Shown here in pieces: positions 48,274 to 57,579 of a DNA stretch of 64,000 nt. Position 1 is the first letter of the stretch. The number at the start of each line of letters is the position of its first letter. The translations under genes were made by a program, and so were the position numbers. The notes under the pieces were generated by a model. That model worked only from the letters and a program-made list of their open reading frames with translations. It was not told where the DNA came from and made no database searches. Source of the DNA: Pseudomonas sp. P5_109 (lineage in GTDB: Bacteria; Pseudomonadota; Gammaproteobacteria; Pseudomonadales; Pseudomonadaceae); contig NZ_CP125380.1 in assembly GCF_034009455.1 (NCBI RefSeq), forward strand, positions 6,044,501-6,108,500. The letters run 5' to 3'.

Positions 48274-49398
48274 ATGCCTTTGCTCGAAACACCCTTCGCC
48301 AGCCTCGACCTGATCCGCCAGCCCGAACAGCAGAACGAACCGCTGCAAGCTTTCGATGCGGCCGATGAATACCTGCTCGATTACCTGGCTGAACAGCAGC
48401 CCACCGCTGACACCCGGGTGCTGGTGCTCAACGACAGCTTCGGCGCGTTGGCGGCCAGCCTGGCGGGCAAAATGCGGGTGGTCAGCAGTGGTGATTCGTT
48501 CCTGGCACTCCAGGGCCTGGAAAAGAACCTGGTGCGTAACGGCCTGGCGTTTGATGCGGTGCCGAGCGTCCCCGCCAGCGAGGCCCTGGTCGGGCCGTTT
48601 GACCGGGTGCTGATCCGTGTGCCGAAAACCCTGGCACTGCTGGAGGAGCAGCTGATCCGCCTGCAAGGCCAACTGGCACCCGGCGCCCAAGTGATTGCCG
48701 CCGCCATGATCAAGCATCTGCCCCGGGCAGCGGGCGACTTGCTGGAGCGTTACATCGGCCCCGTGCAAGCCTCGCTGGCGGTAAAGAAGGCGCGGCTATT
48801 GATTGCCGCGGCTGAAGACAAAACCCCTGCTGTGTCGCCTTACCCAACGCGATACAGGCTCGACGATCCGGCCATCGAACTGCTCAACCACGCCAATGTG
48901 TTTTGCCGCGAAGGCCTGGATATCGGCACACGGGCATTTTTGCCACACCTGCCGAAAAATCTCGGCTCGGCGCGGGTTGCCGATCTCGGTTGCGGCAATG
49001 GCGTCCTGGCCATCGCCAGCGCCCTGAAAAACCCCGAGGCCCACTACACGCTAGTGGACGAGTCGTTCATGGCGGTGCAATCAGCCGCCGAAAACTGGCG
49101 CGCAGCCTTGGGTGAACGGGAAGTGCTCGTGCGTGCCGGCGATGGCTTGGCCGGCCAGGAACCGCAATCGCTTGACGTCGTACTGTGCAATCCACCGTTT
49201 CACCAGCAACAAGTGGTGGGCGACTTCCTGGCCTGGCGGATGTTCCAGCAGGCGCGCGAAGCGCTGGTCGTGGGTGGCGCGCTGTACATCGTCGGTAACC
49301 GTCATCTGGGTTACCACAGCAAGCTGGCGCGATTGTTCCGTGGCGTCGAGCAAGTGGCAGCCAATCCTAAATTCGTGATCCTCAAGGCGCGCAAATAA
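48274..49398 (+). CDS. rlmG: 23S rRNA (guanine-N2) methyltransferase RlmG
   Basis: This 374-residue SAM enzyme is predicted to methylate G1835 of 23S rRNA. It has two tandem methyltransferase-like domains; the N-terminal one is degenerate. The active C-terminal domain shows the SAM motif VADLGCGNGVLAIAS and the catalytic CNPPFHQQ. Length and arrangement fit RlmG (378 residues in E. coli) rather than RsmC. The start at 48274 (MPLLETPFASLDLIRQ) is the only methionine consistent with the family length. Confidence 0.88.
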   Translation: MPLLETPFASLDLIRQPEQQNEPLQAFDAADEYLLDYLAEQQPTADTRVLVLNDSFGALAASLAGKMRVVSSGDSFLALQGLEKNLVRNGLAFDAVPSVPASEALVGPFDRVLIRVPKTLALLEEQLIRLQGQLAPGAQVIAAAMIKHLPRAAGDLLERYIGPVQASLAVKKARLLIAAAEDKTPAVSPYPTRYRLDDPAIELLNHANVFCREGLDIGTRAFLPHLPKNLGSARVADLGCGNGVLAIASALKNPEAHYTLVDESFMAVQSAAENWRAALGEREVLVRAGDGLAGQEPQSLDVVLCNPPFHQQQVVGDFLAWRMFQQAREALVVGGALYIVGNRHLGYHSKLARLFRGVEQVAANPKFVILKARK

Positions 49399-49403
49399 CA
49401 GGC

Positions 49404-49428
49404 AAAAAAAACCCTCCGGTCGGAGGGT
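49404..49428 (-). terminator. Terminator of the cioAB operon
   Basis: On the minus strand ACCCTCCG-AC-CGGAGGGT is followed by T8. It lies between convergent rlmG and the DUF2474 gene. Confidence 0.85.
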
Positions 49429-49462
49429 CGTAAATCCGTGCCTTGAGGCTACGGGAGGGATG

Positions 49463-49630
49463 TCAGTGCGTGGTCAGGCCGGCCGCGTTCATGAACAGGC
49501 GCATCAGGCTGGCGACGATGAACAAGGCGCCCACGCTGCCGACCCAGATCAGGGCCAACCAGCCGAGCCGCTGCCACAGCGGCTTTTTTTCGGCTTCTTC
49601 GATGTCGTGCAGGGTGTGTTTGGCGGCCAT
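49463..49630 (-). CDS. DUF2474 small membrane protein of the cio operon
   Basis: The 55-residue product MAAKHTLHDIEEAEKKPLWQ... has one membrane helix (about residues 21-43, RLGWLALIWVGSVGALFIV). DUF2474 peptides are encoded at the end of cyd/cio operons and may be small oxidase subunits like CydX, though this is not proven for the family. It lies 85 bases after cydB/cioB, with a single REP in between. Confidence 0.85.
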   Translation of the reverse strand: MAAKHTLHDIEEAEKKPLWQRLGWLALIWVGSVGALFIVASLMRLFMNAAGLTTH

Positions 49631-49674
49631 AACGTCAATCCTCTTCAAGATTGATGGCGTCGCATCCGACGCCA

Positions 49675-49697
49675 TCGCGAGCAAGCTCGCTCCTACA
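49675..49697. repeat. Single REP
   Basis: One reverse-oriented REP (complement of TGTAGGAGCGAGCTTGCTCG) overlaps a small dyad GATGGCGTCG-CATC-CGACGCCATC (49654-49677). Confidence 0.8.
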
Positions 49698-49715
49698 GGT
49701 TCGTGGTGCACAGGG

Positions 49716-50723
49716 CTAGTGGTAACCGTCTTCATGGGTAACCTTGCCGCGGAACACGTAGTAGCTCCAGAAGGTGTAGCCCAGGATGAACGGGATGATG
49801 AACAGCGTGCCCACCAACATGAAGCCCTGGCTTTGCGGCGGCGCGGCGGCATCCCAGATCGAGATCGATGGCGGGATGATGTTCGGCCACAGGCTGATAC
49901 CCAGACCGCTGTAGCCGAGGAAGATCAGCACAAGGGTCAGCAGGAACGGCGTGTAGTGCGCGTTGCGGGCCACGGCGCGGATCAGGCCGTACATCGTCAC
50001 CAGCACCAGGATCGGCACCGGCATGAACCAGAACAGATTCGGCATGGTGAACCAGCGTGCGGCGATGTCCGTGTGGGCCAACGGGGTCCAGATGCTGACG
50101 ACGCCGATCACCGCCAGCAGCACGAAGGCCAAAGGCCGCGCCAGGTCATGCATCTGTTCCTGCAACTTGCCTTCGGTCTTCATGATCAGCCAGGTGCAAC
50201 CGAGCAACGCATAGGCCACCACCAGCGCCGCGCCACAGAACATCGTGAACGGTGTCAGCCAGTCCAGGGAGCCACCGGCGAACTGCCGATTGACCACCGG
50301 CAGCCCATCGATGAATGCGCCGAGCGCAACACCCTGGAAGAATGTCGCGGTAACCGAGCCACCGATGAACGCCTTGTCCCACAGGTGACGCTTGTCGTCC
50401 CGGGCCTTGAAGCGGAACTCAAAGGCCACGCCGCGGAAGATCAACCCGATCAACATCAGGATCAGCGGCAGGTACAACGCCGAGAGCACCACCGAATAGG
50501 CCAGCGGAAACGCGCCGAACAACGCCGCGCCACCCAACACCAGCCAGGTTTCGTTGCCGTCCCAGACCGGGGCGACAGTGTTCATCATCACATCGCGATC
50601 GGTCTTGCCCGGAATGAACGGGAAGAGAATGCCGATGCCCAGGTCGAAACCGTCCATGACCACGTACATCATGATGCCGAAGATGATGATCACGGCCCAG
50701 ATCAGCGGAAGATCAATACCCAT
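49716..50723 (-). CDS. cioB: Cyanide-insensitive terminal oxidase subunit II (CydB family)
   Basis: CioB is the structural partner of CioA in the bd-type quinol oxidase in the inner membrane. The 335-residue protein has about eight or nine helices. Landmarks are YVVMDGFDLGIGILFPF and TVAPVWDGNETWLVLGG, both typical of CydB. It starts three bases after cioA and is clearly co-transcribed and coupled with it. Confidence 0.95.
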   Translation of the reverse strand: MGIDLPLIWAVIIIFGIMMYVVMDGFDLGIGILFPFIPGKTDRDVMMNTVAPVWDGNETWLVLGGAALFGAFPLAYSVVLSALYLPLILMLIGLIFRGVAFEFRFKARDDKRHLWDKAFIGGSVTATFFQGVALGAFIDGLPVVNRQFAGGSLDWLTPFTMFCGAALVVAYALLGCTWLIMKTEGKLQEQMHDLARPLAFVLLAVIGVVSIWTPLAHTDIAARWFTMPNLFWFMPVPILVLVTMYGLIRAVARNAHYTPFLLTLVLIFLGYSGLGISLWPNIIPPSISIWDAAAPPQSQGFMLVGTLFIIPFILGYTFWSYYVFRGKVTHEDGYH

Positions 50724-50726
50724 GAT

Positions 50727-52163
50727 TCAAATCTCCTTGGTCAGGCTGTGGCCGGCATCGGCGTGATCGTCGTCGGCCGCGGACAGCGGACGGGCCGGTG
50801 TGCGTTTCTGGCCGGGACCTCCGTCGTTGGTTTCCTTGCCTTCGTCGATCTTCGGCCCCTTGCGCACCAGGCGCATCATGTAGCCAAGACCGGCGCCAAA
50901 CAGCGCGAAATAGACCACGACAAACAGGATCAGGGTGATGCTCATCTGCATGAAGCTATGGTTGGACGACGCATCCGCCGTGCGCATCAGGCCGTAGACC
51001 ACCCACGGCTGACGGCCAATTTCGGTAGTGAACCAGCCGGCGAGGATCGCGATCAGGCCGGACGGCCCCATCCACAACGCCAGGTACAGGAACGGCCGCG
51101 AGGTGTAGAGGGTGTCACGCTTGCGCAGCCACAGGCTCCACAGGCCGGTGAAGATCATCAGGAAACCCAGGCCCACCATGATCCGGAACGACCAGAACAC
51201 AATGGTCGAATTCGGCCGGTCTTCAGGCGGGAACTCCTTGAGCGCCGGCACCTGTTTATCCAGGGAGTGCGTGAGGATCAGGCTGCCCAGATACGGGATC
51301 TCGACGGCGAATTTGGTTTTCTCCTCCTTCATATCCGGCCAGCCGAACAGGATCAGCGGAGTCGCTTCGTTGCCCTTGTTTTCCCAGTGGCCTTCGATCG
51401 CGGCGATTTTTGCCGGCTGATGCTCAAGCGTATTGAGGCCGTGGAAATCACCGATGACCGCCTGGATCGGCGCGACGATCAATGCCATCCACATGGCCAT
51501 CGAGAGCATTTTGCGGATCGCCGGGTTGTCCTTGCCGCGCAGCAAATGCCAGGCCGCGGAGGAACCGACGAAAAACGCCGTGGCAACGAACGCCGCCGTG
51601 GCCATGTGCATCAGGCGGTACGGGAACGACGGGTTGAAAATGATCGCCAGCCAGTCGGTGGGGATGACCTGGCCGTTGACGATCTCGAAGCCCTGCGGGG
51701 TCTGCATCCAGCTGTTGGAAGCGAGAATCCAGAAGGTCGAGATCAGCGTACCGATGGCCACCATCACAGTGGCAAAGAAGTGCAGGCCACGCCCGACCTT
51801 GTTCCAGCCAAACAGCATGACGCCGAGGAACCCGGCCTCGAGGAAGAATGCCGTGAGCACTTCATAGGTCAGCAAAGGCCCGGTTACCGAACCGGCGAAG
51901 TCCGAAAAGCGGCTCCAGTTGGTGCCGAACTGATAGGCCATGACCAGGCCGGAAACCACCCCCATGCCGAAGTTGACGGCAAAGATCTTCGACCAGAAAT
52001 GGTAGAGGTCACGGTAGGTGTCGTTATGGGTTTTCAGCCACAGGCCTTCGAGTACCGCCAGGTAACTCGCCAGGCCGATGGTGATGGCCGGAAACAGGAT
52101 GTGGAACGAGATGGTGAACGCGAACTGAATTCGGGCGAGATCAAGTGCCTCTAAACCGAACAT
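50727..52163 (-). CDS. cioA: Cyanide-insensitive terminal oxidase subunit I (CydA family)
   Basis: CioA carries the haem groups and oxidises quinol while reducing oxygen to water. The 478-residue protein shows the quinol-site motif GWFTTEIGRQPWVVYG and the haem ligand His in FHILFPAITIGLA. The Q loop is short, as in CIO and Bacillus-type enzymes, and unlike the longer E. coli CydA. Such oxidases tolerate cyanide and work at low oxygen. The start at 52163 gives MFGLEALDLARIQFAFTISF. A perfect Anr box lies about 165 bases upstream. Confidence 0.94.
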   Translation of the reverse strand: MFGLEALDLARIQFAFTISFHILFPAITIGLASYLAVLEGLWLKTHNDTYRDLYHFWSKIFAVNFGMGVVSGLVMAYQFGTNWSRFSDFAGSVTGPLLTYEVLTAFFLEAGFLGVMLFGWNKVGRGLHFFATVMVAIGTLISTFWILASNSWMQTPQGFEIVNGQVIPTDWLAIIFNPSFPYRLMHMATAAFVATAFFVGSSAAWHLLRGKDNPAIRKMLSMAMWMALIVAPIQAVIGDFHGLNTLEHQPAKIAAIEGHWENKGNEATPLILFGWPDMKEEKTKFAVEIPYLGSLILTHSLDKQVPALKEFPPEDRPNSTIVFWSFRIMVGLGFLMIFTGLWSLWLRKRDTLYTSRPFLYLALWMGPSGLIAILAGWFTTEIGRQPWVVYGLMRTADASSNHSFMQMSITLILFVVVYFALFGAGLGYMMRLVRKGPKIDEGKETNDGGPGQKRTPARPLSAADDDHADAGHSLTKEI

Positions 52164-52548
52164 AAGTCTTCCTCTGTCAGGTAGTACGGCTGCTGGCTGG
52201 AAGCCTGCACCCACGGCCCCCACGGGTATGGAGTGTGGCGAATCTCTGTTTGTTCTTTTTTTTTTGCACGCATCACAACGCAGGGAGTCTGGCCTTGCGG
52301 CCGCCGGATCAATTCCTTTTGTGGGTTTTGATCTGGATCAATCAACGATGAAAGAGTAGTCCCAATTTCGGGGATGAACCGCGTGGTCTTTTGCCGCGTG
52401 ACAAGTTGCCTCACGGCCTTGGTCACGACCTGAAATACATTTCCTGTGAAAAATCGATGTCTGGCTAACTAAATTTTTTGTCATGGCAACTTCCTGTTAC
52501 AGGTTGGTGATAATCTCGACCTTCCCCTTTCCCCAGATTTCCCCGCAG
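52164..52548. other. Divergent regulatory region of cioAB and the MFS gene
   Basis: About 385 bases hold a run of T (about 52257-52266), the Anr box at 52328-52341 and no convincing gene. Promoter elements for both directions are expected here. Confidence 0.6.
52328..52341. promoter_or_regulatory. Anr/FNR box upstream of cioA
   Basis: TTGATCTGGATCAA is a perfect TTGAT-N4-ATCAA site. In P. aeruginosa Anr represses cioAB under low oxygen (established); the same is likely here, since the site is about 165 bases before cioA. Confidence 0.8.
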
Positions 52549-53808
52549 ATGCCCAGCCAAGAGCCGTTGCTGTTACGTCACCATCGCCCTTTTCTCGCGT
52601 TCTGGCTGGCCCGGGTCTTTACCGCCAGCGGCTTCCAGATGCTCACCGTGGCCATCGGCTGGAACCTGTATCAGTTGACCGGCAACGTGCTCGACCTGGG
52701 TCTGGTCGGCCTGGTCGAGTTCGCCCCGCGCGTGCTGTTCATGCTGCACACCGGGCACGTCGCCGATCGCTATGACCGGCGCAAAGTGGCGGCGATCTGC
52801 CAGTTCTTGCAGGCATTGATCGCCCTGTCGCTGGCCATCGGCAGCGCGACCGATCATGTCACCCGGGAAATGATTTTCATCCTGGCCTTCCTGCTCGGTG
52901 CCGCCCGTTCCTTTGAGATGCCGACCACCCAGGCCCTGCTGCCAAGCATCGTGCCCAGCGCGCTGTTTCCCCGTGCGGTGGCTGCCGCGCAATCGGCCCA
53001 GCAATCGGCCACCATCGTCGCTCCGGCCCTTGGCGGTTTGCTCTACGCCTTCGGCAGCGTCTGGGTGTATGGCCCGACGGTGCTGCTGTATGTCATCGCC
53101 TGTTCGCTGATGCTCAACCTGCCAGCCCGGCAAACCCCGCTGAACAAGGGCAAGGCCACGTTGGATTCACTGCTGGCGGGCATTCGCTTCATCCGCAGTC
53201 GTCCGGACATTCTCGGGGCAATCTCCCTCGATCTGTTTGCGGTGCTATTGGGCGGTGCGACGGCGTTGCTGCCGGTGTTCGCCAAGGACATCCTGCTGAC
53301 CGGCCCGTGGGGGCTGGGCCTGTTGCGTTCGGCACCGGCGGTGGGTGCGCTGCTGATGTCGCTGTTCCTGGCGCGGTTTGCCGTGGAGCGCAACGTCGGG
53401 CGTGTGATGTTCACCGCCGTGGGTATTTTCGGCGTGGCAACCATCGCCTTCGGCCTGTCGACCTCGTTCTGGTTTTCCCTGGCGGTGCTGGTGGTGTTGG
53501 GTGCGGCAGACATGATCAGCATGGTGATCCGCGCCTCGTTCGTGCAACTGGAGACCCCGGACGAAATGCGCGGCCGGGTCAGCGCCGTGAACGGTCTGTT
53601 CATCGGTGCTTCGAACCAGCTGGGTGAATTCGAATCGGGCCTGACTGCCCACTGGTTCGGCACCGTGCCAGCCGTGGTCATGGGCGGGATCGGCACGCTG
53701 GTGGTGACCGGAGTGTGGGTAAAACTGTTCCCGACACTGGCCAGCCGCGATCGCATGCACGTGGCTAAAGATGAAGAGAAGGAAGAAGCGAACGTCCAGG
53801 CAGGCTAA
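52549..53808 (+). CDS. MFS transporter, EntS-like
   Basis: The 419-residue protein has 12 predicted membrane helices and belongs to the MFS-3 (EntS-type) group. Landmarks are FLAFWLARVFTASGFQMLTV, DRYDRRKVAAICQFLQAL and MRGRVSAVNGLFIGASNQLG. Such proteins export small molecules, EntS exports enterobactin, but the substrate here cannot be told. The start at 52549 is tentative because no clear ribosome-binding site precedes it. The gene is divergent from cioAB, and its 3' end overlaps the convergent DJ-1-family gene by four bases. Confidence 0.83.
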   Translation: MPSQEPLLLRHHRPFLAFWLARVFTASGFQMLTVAIGWNLYQLTGNVLDLGLVGLVEFAPRVLFMLHTGHVADRYDRRKVAAICQFLQALIALSLAIGSATDHVTREMIFILAFLLGAARSFEMPTTQALLPSIVPSALFPRAVAAAQSAQQSATIVAPALGGLLYAFGSVWVYGPTVLLYVIACSLMLNLPARQTPLNKGKATLDSLLAGIRFIRSRPDILGAISLDLFAVLLGGATALLPVFAKDILLTGPWGLGLLRSAPAVGALLMSLFLARFAVERNVGRVMFTAVGIFGVATIAFGLSTSFWFSLAVLVVLGAADMISMVIRASFVQLETPDEMRGRVSAVNGLFIGASNQLGEFESGLTAHWFGTVPAVVMGGIGTLVVTGVWVKLFPTLASRDRMHVAKDEEKEEANVQAG

Positions 53809-54356
53809 ACCAGCAACTCCCCCGCTACCGCCATACGCGTGGCCTTACCGCAGAGTTGCTCCACCAGCGCCAGGGCAAATGCCAATGCAGCAGCCGAGCC
53901 CTGGGCGGTGATGCAATTGCCGTCGACCACCACCGGTTGATCGACGAAGTTACAGCCCAACAGTTGATGGCTGGCCGAGGGCAGGCAAGTCATGCGCCTT
54001 TGACGCAATACGCCAAAGGCTTGCAGCGCCACGGCGGGCGCTTCGGCAATGCCGGCGAACAGGCGCCCGGCCGCCGCCTGATCCTTGATCAATTGTTGCA
54101 GGGGTTGGTGCGCTGCCAGGTGCTGCGAACCCACCGCGCCACCGGGCAAGGCAATCAGGTCGAAGGGTTGCGCCAGCAAGTCCACCAGCATCGCATCGGA
54201 CGTCAGCCGAGTGCCGCGGGCGCAGGTGAGCATGCGCCGACCTTCGATACTGGCCACCACCACTTCTATCTTGGCGCGGCGCAATACGTCGATCAGGGTC
54301 ACGGTCTGCAGGTCGTCGGTGCCCTCGGCAAGGGCAATCAAGGCTCTAAAGGTCAT
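53805..54356 (-). CDS. DJ-1/PfpI-family protein lacking the nucleophilic cysteine
   Basis: The 183-residue protein has the DJ-1 fold: a first strand MTFRALIALAEGTDDLQTV and the elbow region GRLFAGIAEAPAVALQAFG. Where DJ-1 and YajL have ICAGP or ICAAP with the reactive cysteine, this reads IAEAP, so Ala104 replaces Cys. The preceding glutamate pair of the active site (EE in DJ-1) is DD. The chaperone, deglycase or glyoxalase chemistry reported for the family is therefore unlikely unless another residue stands in. A different binding or sensing role is possible. Confidence 0.85.
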   Translation of the reverse strand: MTFRALIALAEGTDDLQTVTLIDVLRRAKIEVVVASIEGRRMLTCARGTRLTSDAMLVDLLAQPFDLIALPGGAVGSQHLAAHQPLQQLIKDQAAAGRLFAGIAEAPAVALQAFGVLRQRRMTCLPSASHQLLGCNFVDQPVVVDGNCITAQGSAAALAFALALVEQLCGKATRMAVAGELLV

Positions 54357-54424
54357 CAGGTTTTGTCCACAGAATGATCTTTTAAGCGTAGTCAGCTTTC
54401 CTGCCCCTTGTTCGAGACCTGTGG

Positions 54425-54871
54425 CTACTTGATGTAAAGCTGCGTCGACATCGTATTGCCGGGCGCATTGATCGAAGTATTGCTGAAGGTCAACGTGCCT
54501 TCCTGCTTGCCCGCCAGGTCAAGGGCGTACAAATAGCCGACGGTTTTTTCCCCGGGGGTGCAACTGGTCAGGTTGCCGTTCTTGAACGCGCAGACCGGCG
54601 TGCGAGTGCCGTTCACTTCAAAACCGTCCAGGGCGACATGGGCCTCACGCCCGTAACCCACTTCCAGCACGTACACCGTGATGTTCGGGCCATTGTGATC
54701 GCAGCGCGTCTGGGTTTGCCCTTCATCGATGTTCTCGACACCACAGGAAGGCGACGCAACTTTGAGTACTTTCAATTGCGTCAGTGGCGGGGCCGATGCC
54801 GCCGTGGCCGTTTGTGCCCCGAGCAACAGCGCCATCAATACGCCGAACACGCTAACCAGACGCCTTTTCAT
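54425..54871 (-). CDS. Small exported protein, DUF4879-like
   Basis: The 148-residue protein has a signal peptide (MKRRLVSVFGVLMALLLGAQTATA, cut before ASAPP). The mature part has four cysteines (SPSCGVENID, RCDHNG, PVCAFKN, TSCTPGE), probably two disulfides, and beta-rich sequence ending NTMSTQLYIK. I assign DUF4879 from memory of the family; the function is unknown. It is expected in the periplasm or secreted. The start at 54871 is chosen for the signal peptide. Confidence 0.72.
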   Translation of the reverse strand: MKRRLVSVFGVLMALLLGAQTATAASAPPLTQLKVLKVASPSCGVENIDEGQTQTRCDHNGPNITVYVLEVGYGREAHVALDGFEVNGTRTPVCAFKNGNLTSCTPGEKTVGYLYALDLAGKQEGTLTFSNTSINAPGNTMSTQLYIK

Positions 54872-55094
54872 GCAGGACCCATCCACCCCAAAAAACCAGC
54901 GCGCAGTATGGCGCACTTGGCTTTGGCGCAAAACATCGACGACGATCACCGCCATAAGCAGCCATATTCCCAAGCTACTGGTATGATGCGCGGCTTTTTC
55001 CGGCCCACAGTAATTTCCAGGCGCGTTCTGCTGCCTGTGCTTTGCTGTTGAGGTCGATACATTCACGGCGCCCGGCGCGCCACGGGGAGCAGAC

Positions 55095-56390
55095 ATGCTG
55101 GAAAGGCTGTTTCAACTCAAGGCACACAACACCAACGTGCGGACCGAGATTCTGGCGGGCGTCACGACCTTTTTGGCCATGGCCTACATTCTGTTCGTCA
55201 ACCCGAGCATCCTCGGCGAGACCGGCATGGACAAGGGCGCAGTGTTTGTCGCCACCTGCCTGGCCGCCGCCATCGGCTCCACGGTCATGGGCCTGATCGC
55301 CAACTACCCGATCGCCCTCGCACCGGGCATGGGCCTGAACGCCTTCTTTACCTACACCGTAGTCCTGCACATGGGCCACACCTGGCAAGTGGCACTGGGG
55401 GCGGTGTTCATCTCGGCGGTGTGCTTCTTCCTGCTGTCGATCTTCCGCATCCGTGAATGGATCATCAACAGCATCCCGCTACCGCTGCGCTCGGCGATTG
55501 CTGCGGGTATCGGCCTGTTCCTGGCGTTGATCGCCCTGCACAACGCAGGCATCGTGGTCAGCAACCCGGCGACCATGGTCGGCCTCGGTGACCTGAAACA
55601 ACCGGCACCAATCCTCGCCACCCTCGGCTTTGCCCTGATCGTCGCGCTTGAAGCACTTGCTGTGCGCGGTGCGGTGCTGATCGGCATCCTGGTGGTGACC
55701 ATCATTTCCATCGTGATGGGCTTCACCCCGTTCGGCGGCGTGATGTCGATGCCGCCGTCGCTGGCCCCGACTTTCCTGCAACTGGACATCAAGGGTGCGC
55801 TGGACATCGGTCTGGTCAGCGTGATTTTCGCCTTCCTGTTCGTCGATCTGTTCGACAACTCCGGCACTCTGATCGGCGTCGCCAAGCGCGCCGGCCTGAT
55901 GGGCAAGGACGGCCATATGCCGAAAATGGGCCGCGCGCTGATCGCCGACAGCACCGCCGCCATGGCCGGTTCCCTGCTGGGTACCTCGACCACCACCAGC
56001 TACATCGAATCCGCAGCCGGCGTGAGTGCCGGTGGCCGCACCGGCCTGACCGCCGTCGTGGTGGCGATCCTGTTCCTGCTGGCGCTGTTCTTCTCGCCAC
56101 TGGCCGCCAGCGTTCCGGCCTTCGCCACAGCGCCGGCCCTGCTGTTCGTCGCCGTGCTGATGACATCCGGCCTGGCCGAAATAGACTGGGACGACATTAC
56201 CGTCGCCGCGCCGGTGGTGATCACCGCGCTGGCAATGCCGTTCACTTATTCCATCGCCAATGGCATCGCCTTCGGTTTCATTTCCTGGACCGCCATCAAG
56301 CTGATGTCCGGTCGTGGCCGTGAGCTGAACCCGGCGCTGGTGATCCTGTCGATTCTGTTCGTGATCAAGCTGGGTTGGTTCAACGCATGA
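55095..56390 (+). CDS. NCS2-family purine (adenine/hypoxanthine-type) permease
   Basis: The 431-residue inner-membrane protein has about 14 helices and belongs to the AzgA-like NCS2 group. It contains [23 protein letters not shown] (shown here as a landmark by its start [18 protein letters not shown]), [12 protein letters not shown] and [19 protein letters not shown]. Family members import adenine, guanine or hypoxanthine with protons. The stop codon overlaps the trmA start (ATGA), so the two are translationally coupled. The pair matches PA4719-PA4720. Confidence 0.9.
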   Translation: MLERLFQLKAHNTNVRTEILAGVTTFLAMAYILFVNPSILGETGMDKGAVFVATCLAAAIGSTVMGLIANYPIALAPGMGLNAFFTYTVVLHMGHTWQVALGAVFISAVCFFLLSIFRIREWIINSIPLPLRSAIAAGIGLFLALIALHNAGIVVSNPATMVGLGDLKQPAPILATLGFALIVALEALAVRGAVLIGILVVTIISIVMGFTPFGGVMSMPPSLAPTFLQLDIKGALDIGLVSVIFAFLFVDLFDNSGTLIGVAKRAGLMGKDGHMPKMGRALIADSTAAMAGSLLGTSTTTSYIESAAGVSAGGRTGLTAVVVAILFLLALFFSPLAASVPAFATAPALLFVAVLMTSGLAEIDWDDITVAAPVVITALAMPFTYSIANGIAFGFISWTAIKLMSGRGRELNPALVILSILFVIKLGWFNA

Positions 56391-57466
56391 CTTTTGATTC
56401 CCAGGCCTACGCCGTTCAGCTCGAAGAAAAGGTCACGCGTCTGCGTGACCTGCTGGCCCCGTTCGATGCACCGGAACCCGCCGTTTTCGATTCGCCGCTG
56501 AAAAACTTCCGCCTGCGCGCCGAATTCCGCCTGTGGCGCGAGGCCGGCGAGCGTCACTACGCGATGTTTTCCCAGGAAGACAAGCGCACGCCAATCCTGA
56601 TCGAAGAGTTTCCGATTGCCAGCTTGCGCATCAACCAGTTGATGCCGCAGCTCAAGGCCGCCTGGCAAGCCAGCGCGCCCCTGAGCCACAAGCTGTTCCA
56701 GGTGGAGTTCCTGACCACCCTGGCTGGCGACGCGATGATCACCCTGTGCTATCACCGCCCGCTGGACGAGCACTGGCATGCGGCGGCGTCGAAACTGGCA
56801 ACGGACCTGAACGTCAGCGTCATCGGCCGCTCCAAGGGCAAGCGCGAAGTCATCGGTCACGATTACGTGGTCGAGAAGCTGGAAGTCGGCGGCCGCACCT
56901 TCAGCTATCGCCAGCCTGAAGGCGCGTTCACCCAGCCCAACGGCACGGTGAACCAGAAGATGCTCAACTGGGCATACGATGCGCTTGGCGATCGCTCCGA
57001 TGATTTGCTGGAGCTGTATTGCGGCAACGGCAACTTCACCCTGCCGCTCGCCACCCGCGTGCGCAAAGTGCTGGCCACCGAAATCAGCAAGACATCGGTC
57101 AACGCGGCCTTGAGCAATCTCAGCGAAAACGCGGTGGATAACGTCACCTTGGTGCGTTTGTCCGCCGAAGAGCTGACCGAAGCCCTGAACGAAGTGCGCC
57201 CGTTCCGGCGCCTGCACGGCATCGATCTCAAGAGCTACGAGTTCGGCAGCGTGTTCGTCGACCCGCCTCGCGCCGGCATGGACCCGGACACCTGCGAGCT
57301 GACCCGACGCTTCGACAACATCCTGTACATCTCCTGCAATCCGGAGACCCTGGCGGCAAACATCGCCCAACTGCACGACACCCACCGCATCACCCGATGC
57401 GCGATGTTCGACCAGTTCCCGTGGACCCATCACATGGAATCCGGGGTGATGCTGACCCGGCGTTGA
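56387..57466 (+). CDS. trmA: tRNA (uracil-5)-methyltransferase TrmA
   Basis: TrmA makes ribothymidine at position 54 of tRNA (and methylates tmRNA). The 359-residue protein has the SAM motif [16 protein letters not shown], the catalytic DPPRAGMD and the nucleophilic Cys in ISCNPETL, ending [12 protein letters not shown]. No iron-sulfur or TRAM region is present, which separates it from RlmC and RlmD. The start at 56387 overlaps the permease stop. A terminator follows. Confidence 0.96.
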   Translation: MTFDSQAYAVQLEEKVTRLRDLLAPFDAPEPAVFDSPLKNFRLRAEFRLWREAGERHYAMFSQEDKRTPILIEEFPIASLRINQLMPQLKAAWQASAPLSHKLFQVEFLTTLAGDAMITLCYHRPLDEHWHAAASKLATDLNVSVIGRSKGKREVIGHDYVVEKLEVGGRTFSYRQPEGAFTQPNGTVNQKMLNWAYDALGDRSDDLLELYCGNGNFTLPLATRVRKVLATEISKTSVNAALSNLSENAVDNVTLVRLSAEELTEALNEVRPFRRLHGIDLKSYEFGSVFVDPPRAGMDPDTCELTRRFDNILYISCNPETLAANIAQLHDTHRITRCAMFDQFPWTHHMESGVMLTRR

Positions 57467-57482
57467 TGGCAAACGCCACCAC

Positions 57483-57512
57483 AAAAAAGCCGTCCTCGTG
57501 ACGGTTTTTTTG
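57483..57512 (+). terminator. Terminator downstream of trmA
   Basis: AAAAAAGCCGTC-CTCGT-GACGGTTTTTTTG, 16 bases after the stop codon. Confidence 0.9.
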
Positions 57513-57579
57513 TATTCGTGCGCGGGAGACTGATAAATACTGGGTCGGATACTTCATCTGATCCCCGGTGTAATCAATC

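Noticed and set aside
49443..52154. A 903-codon open frame on the plus strand opposite cioAB.
   Set aside because: It is antisense to two well-conserved oxidase genes, and its product is rich in Arg, His, Gln and Asp as expected from the complement of high-GC codons. No family resemblance.
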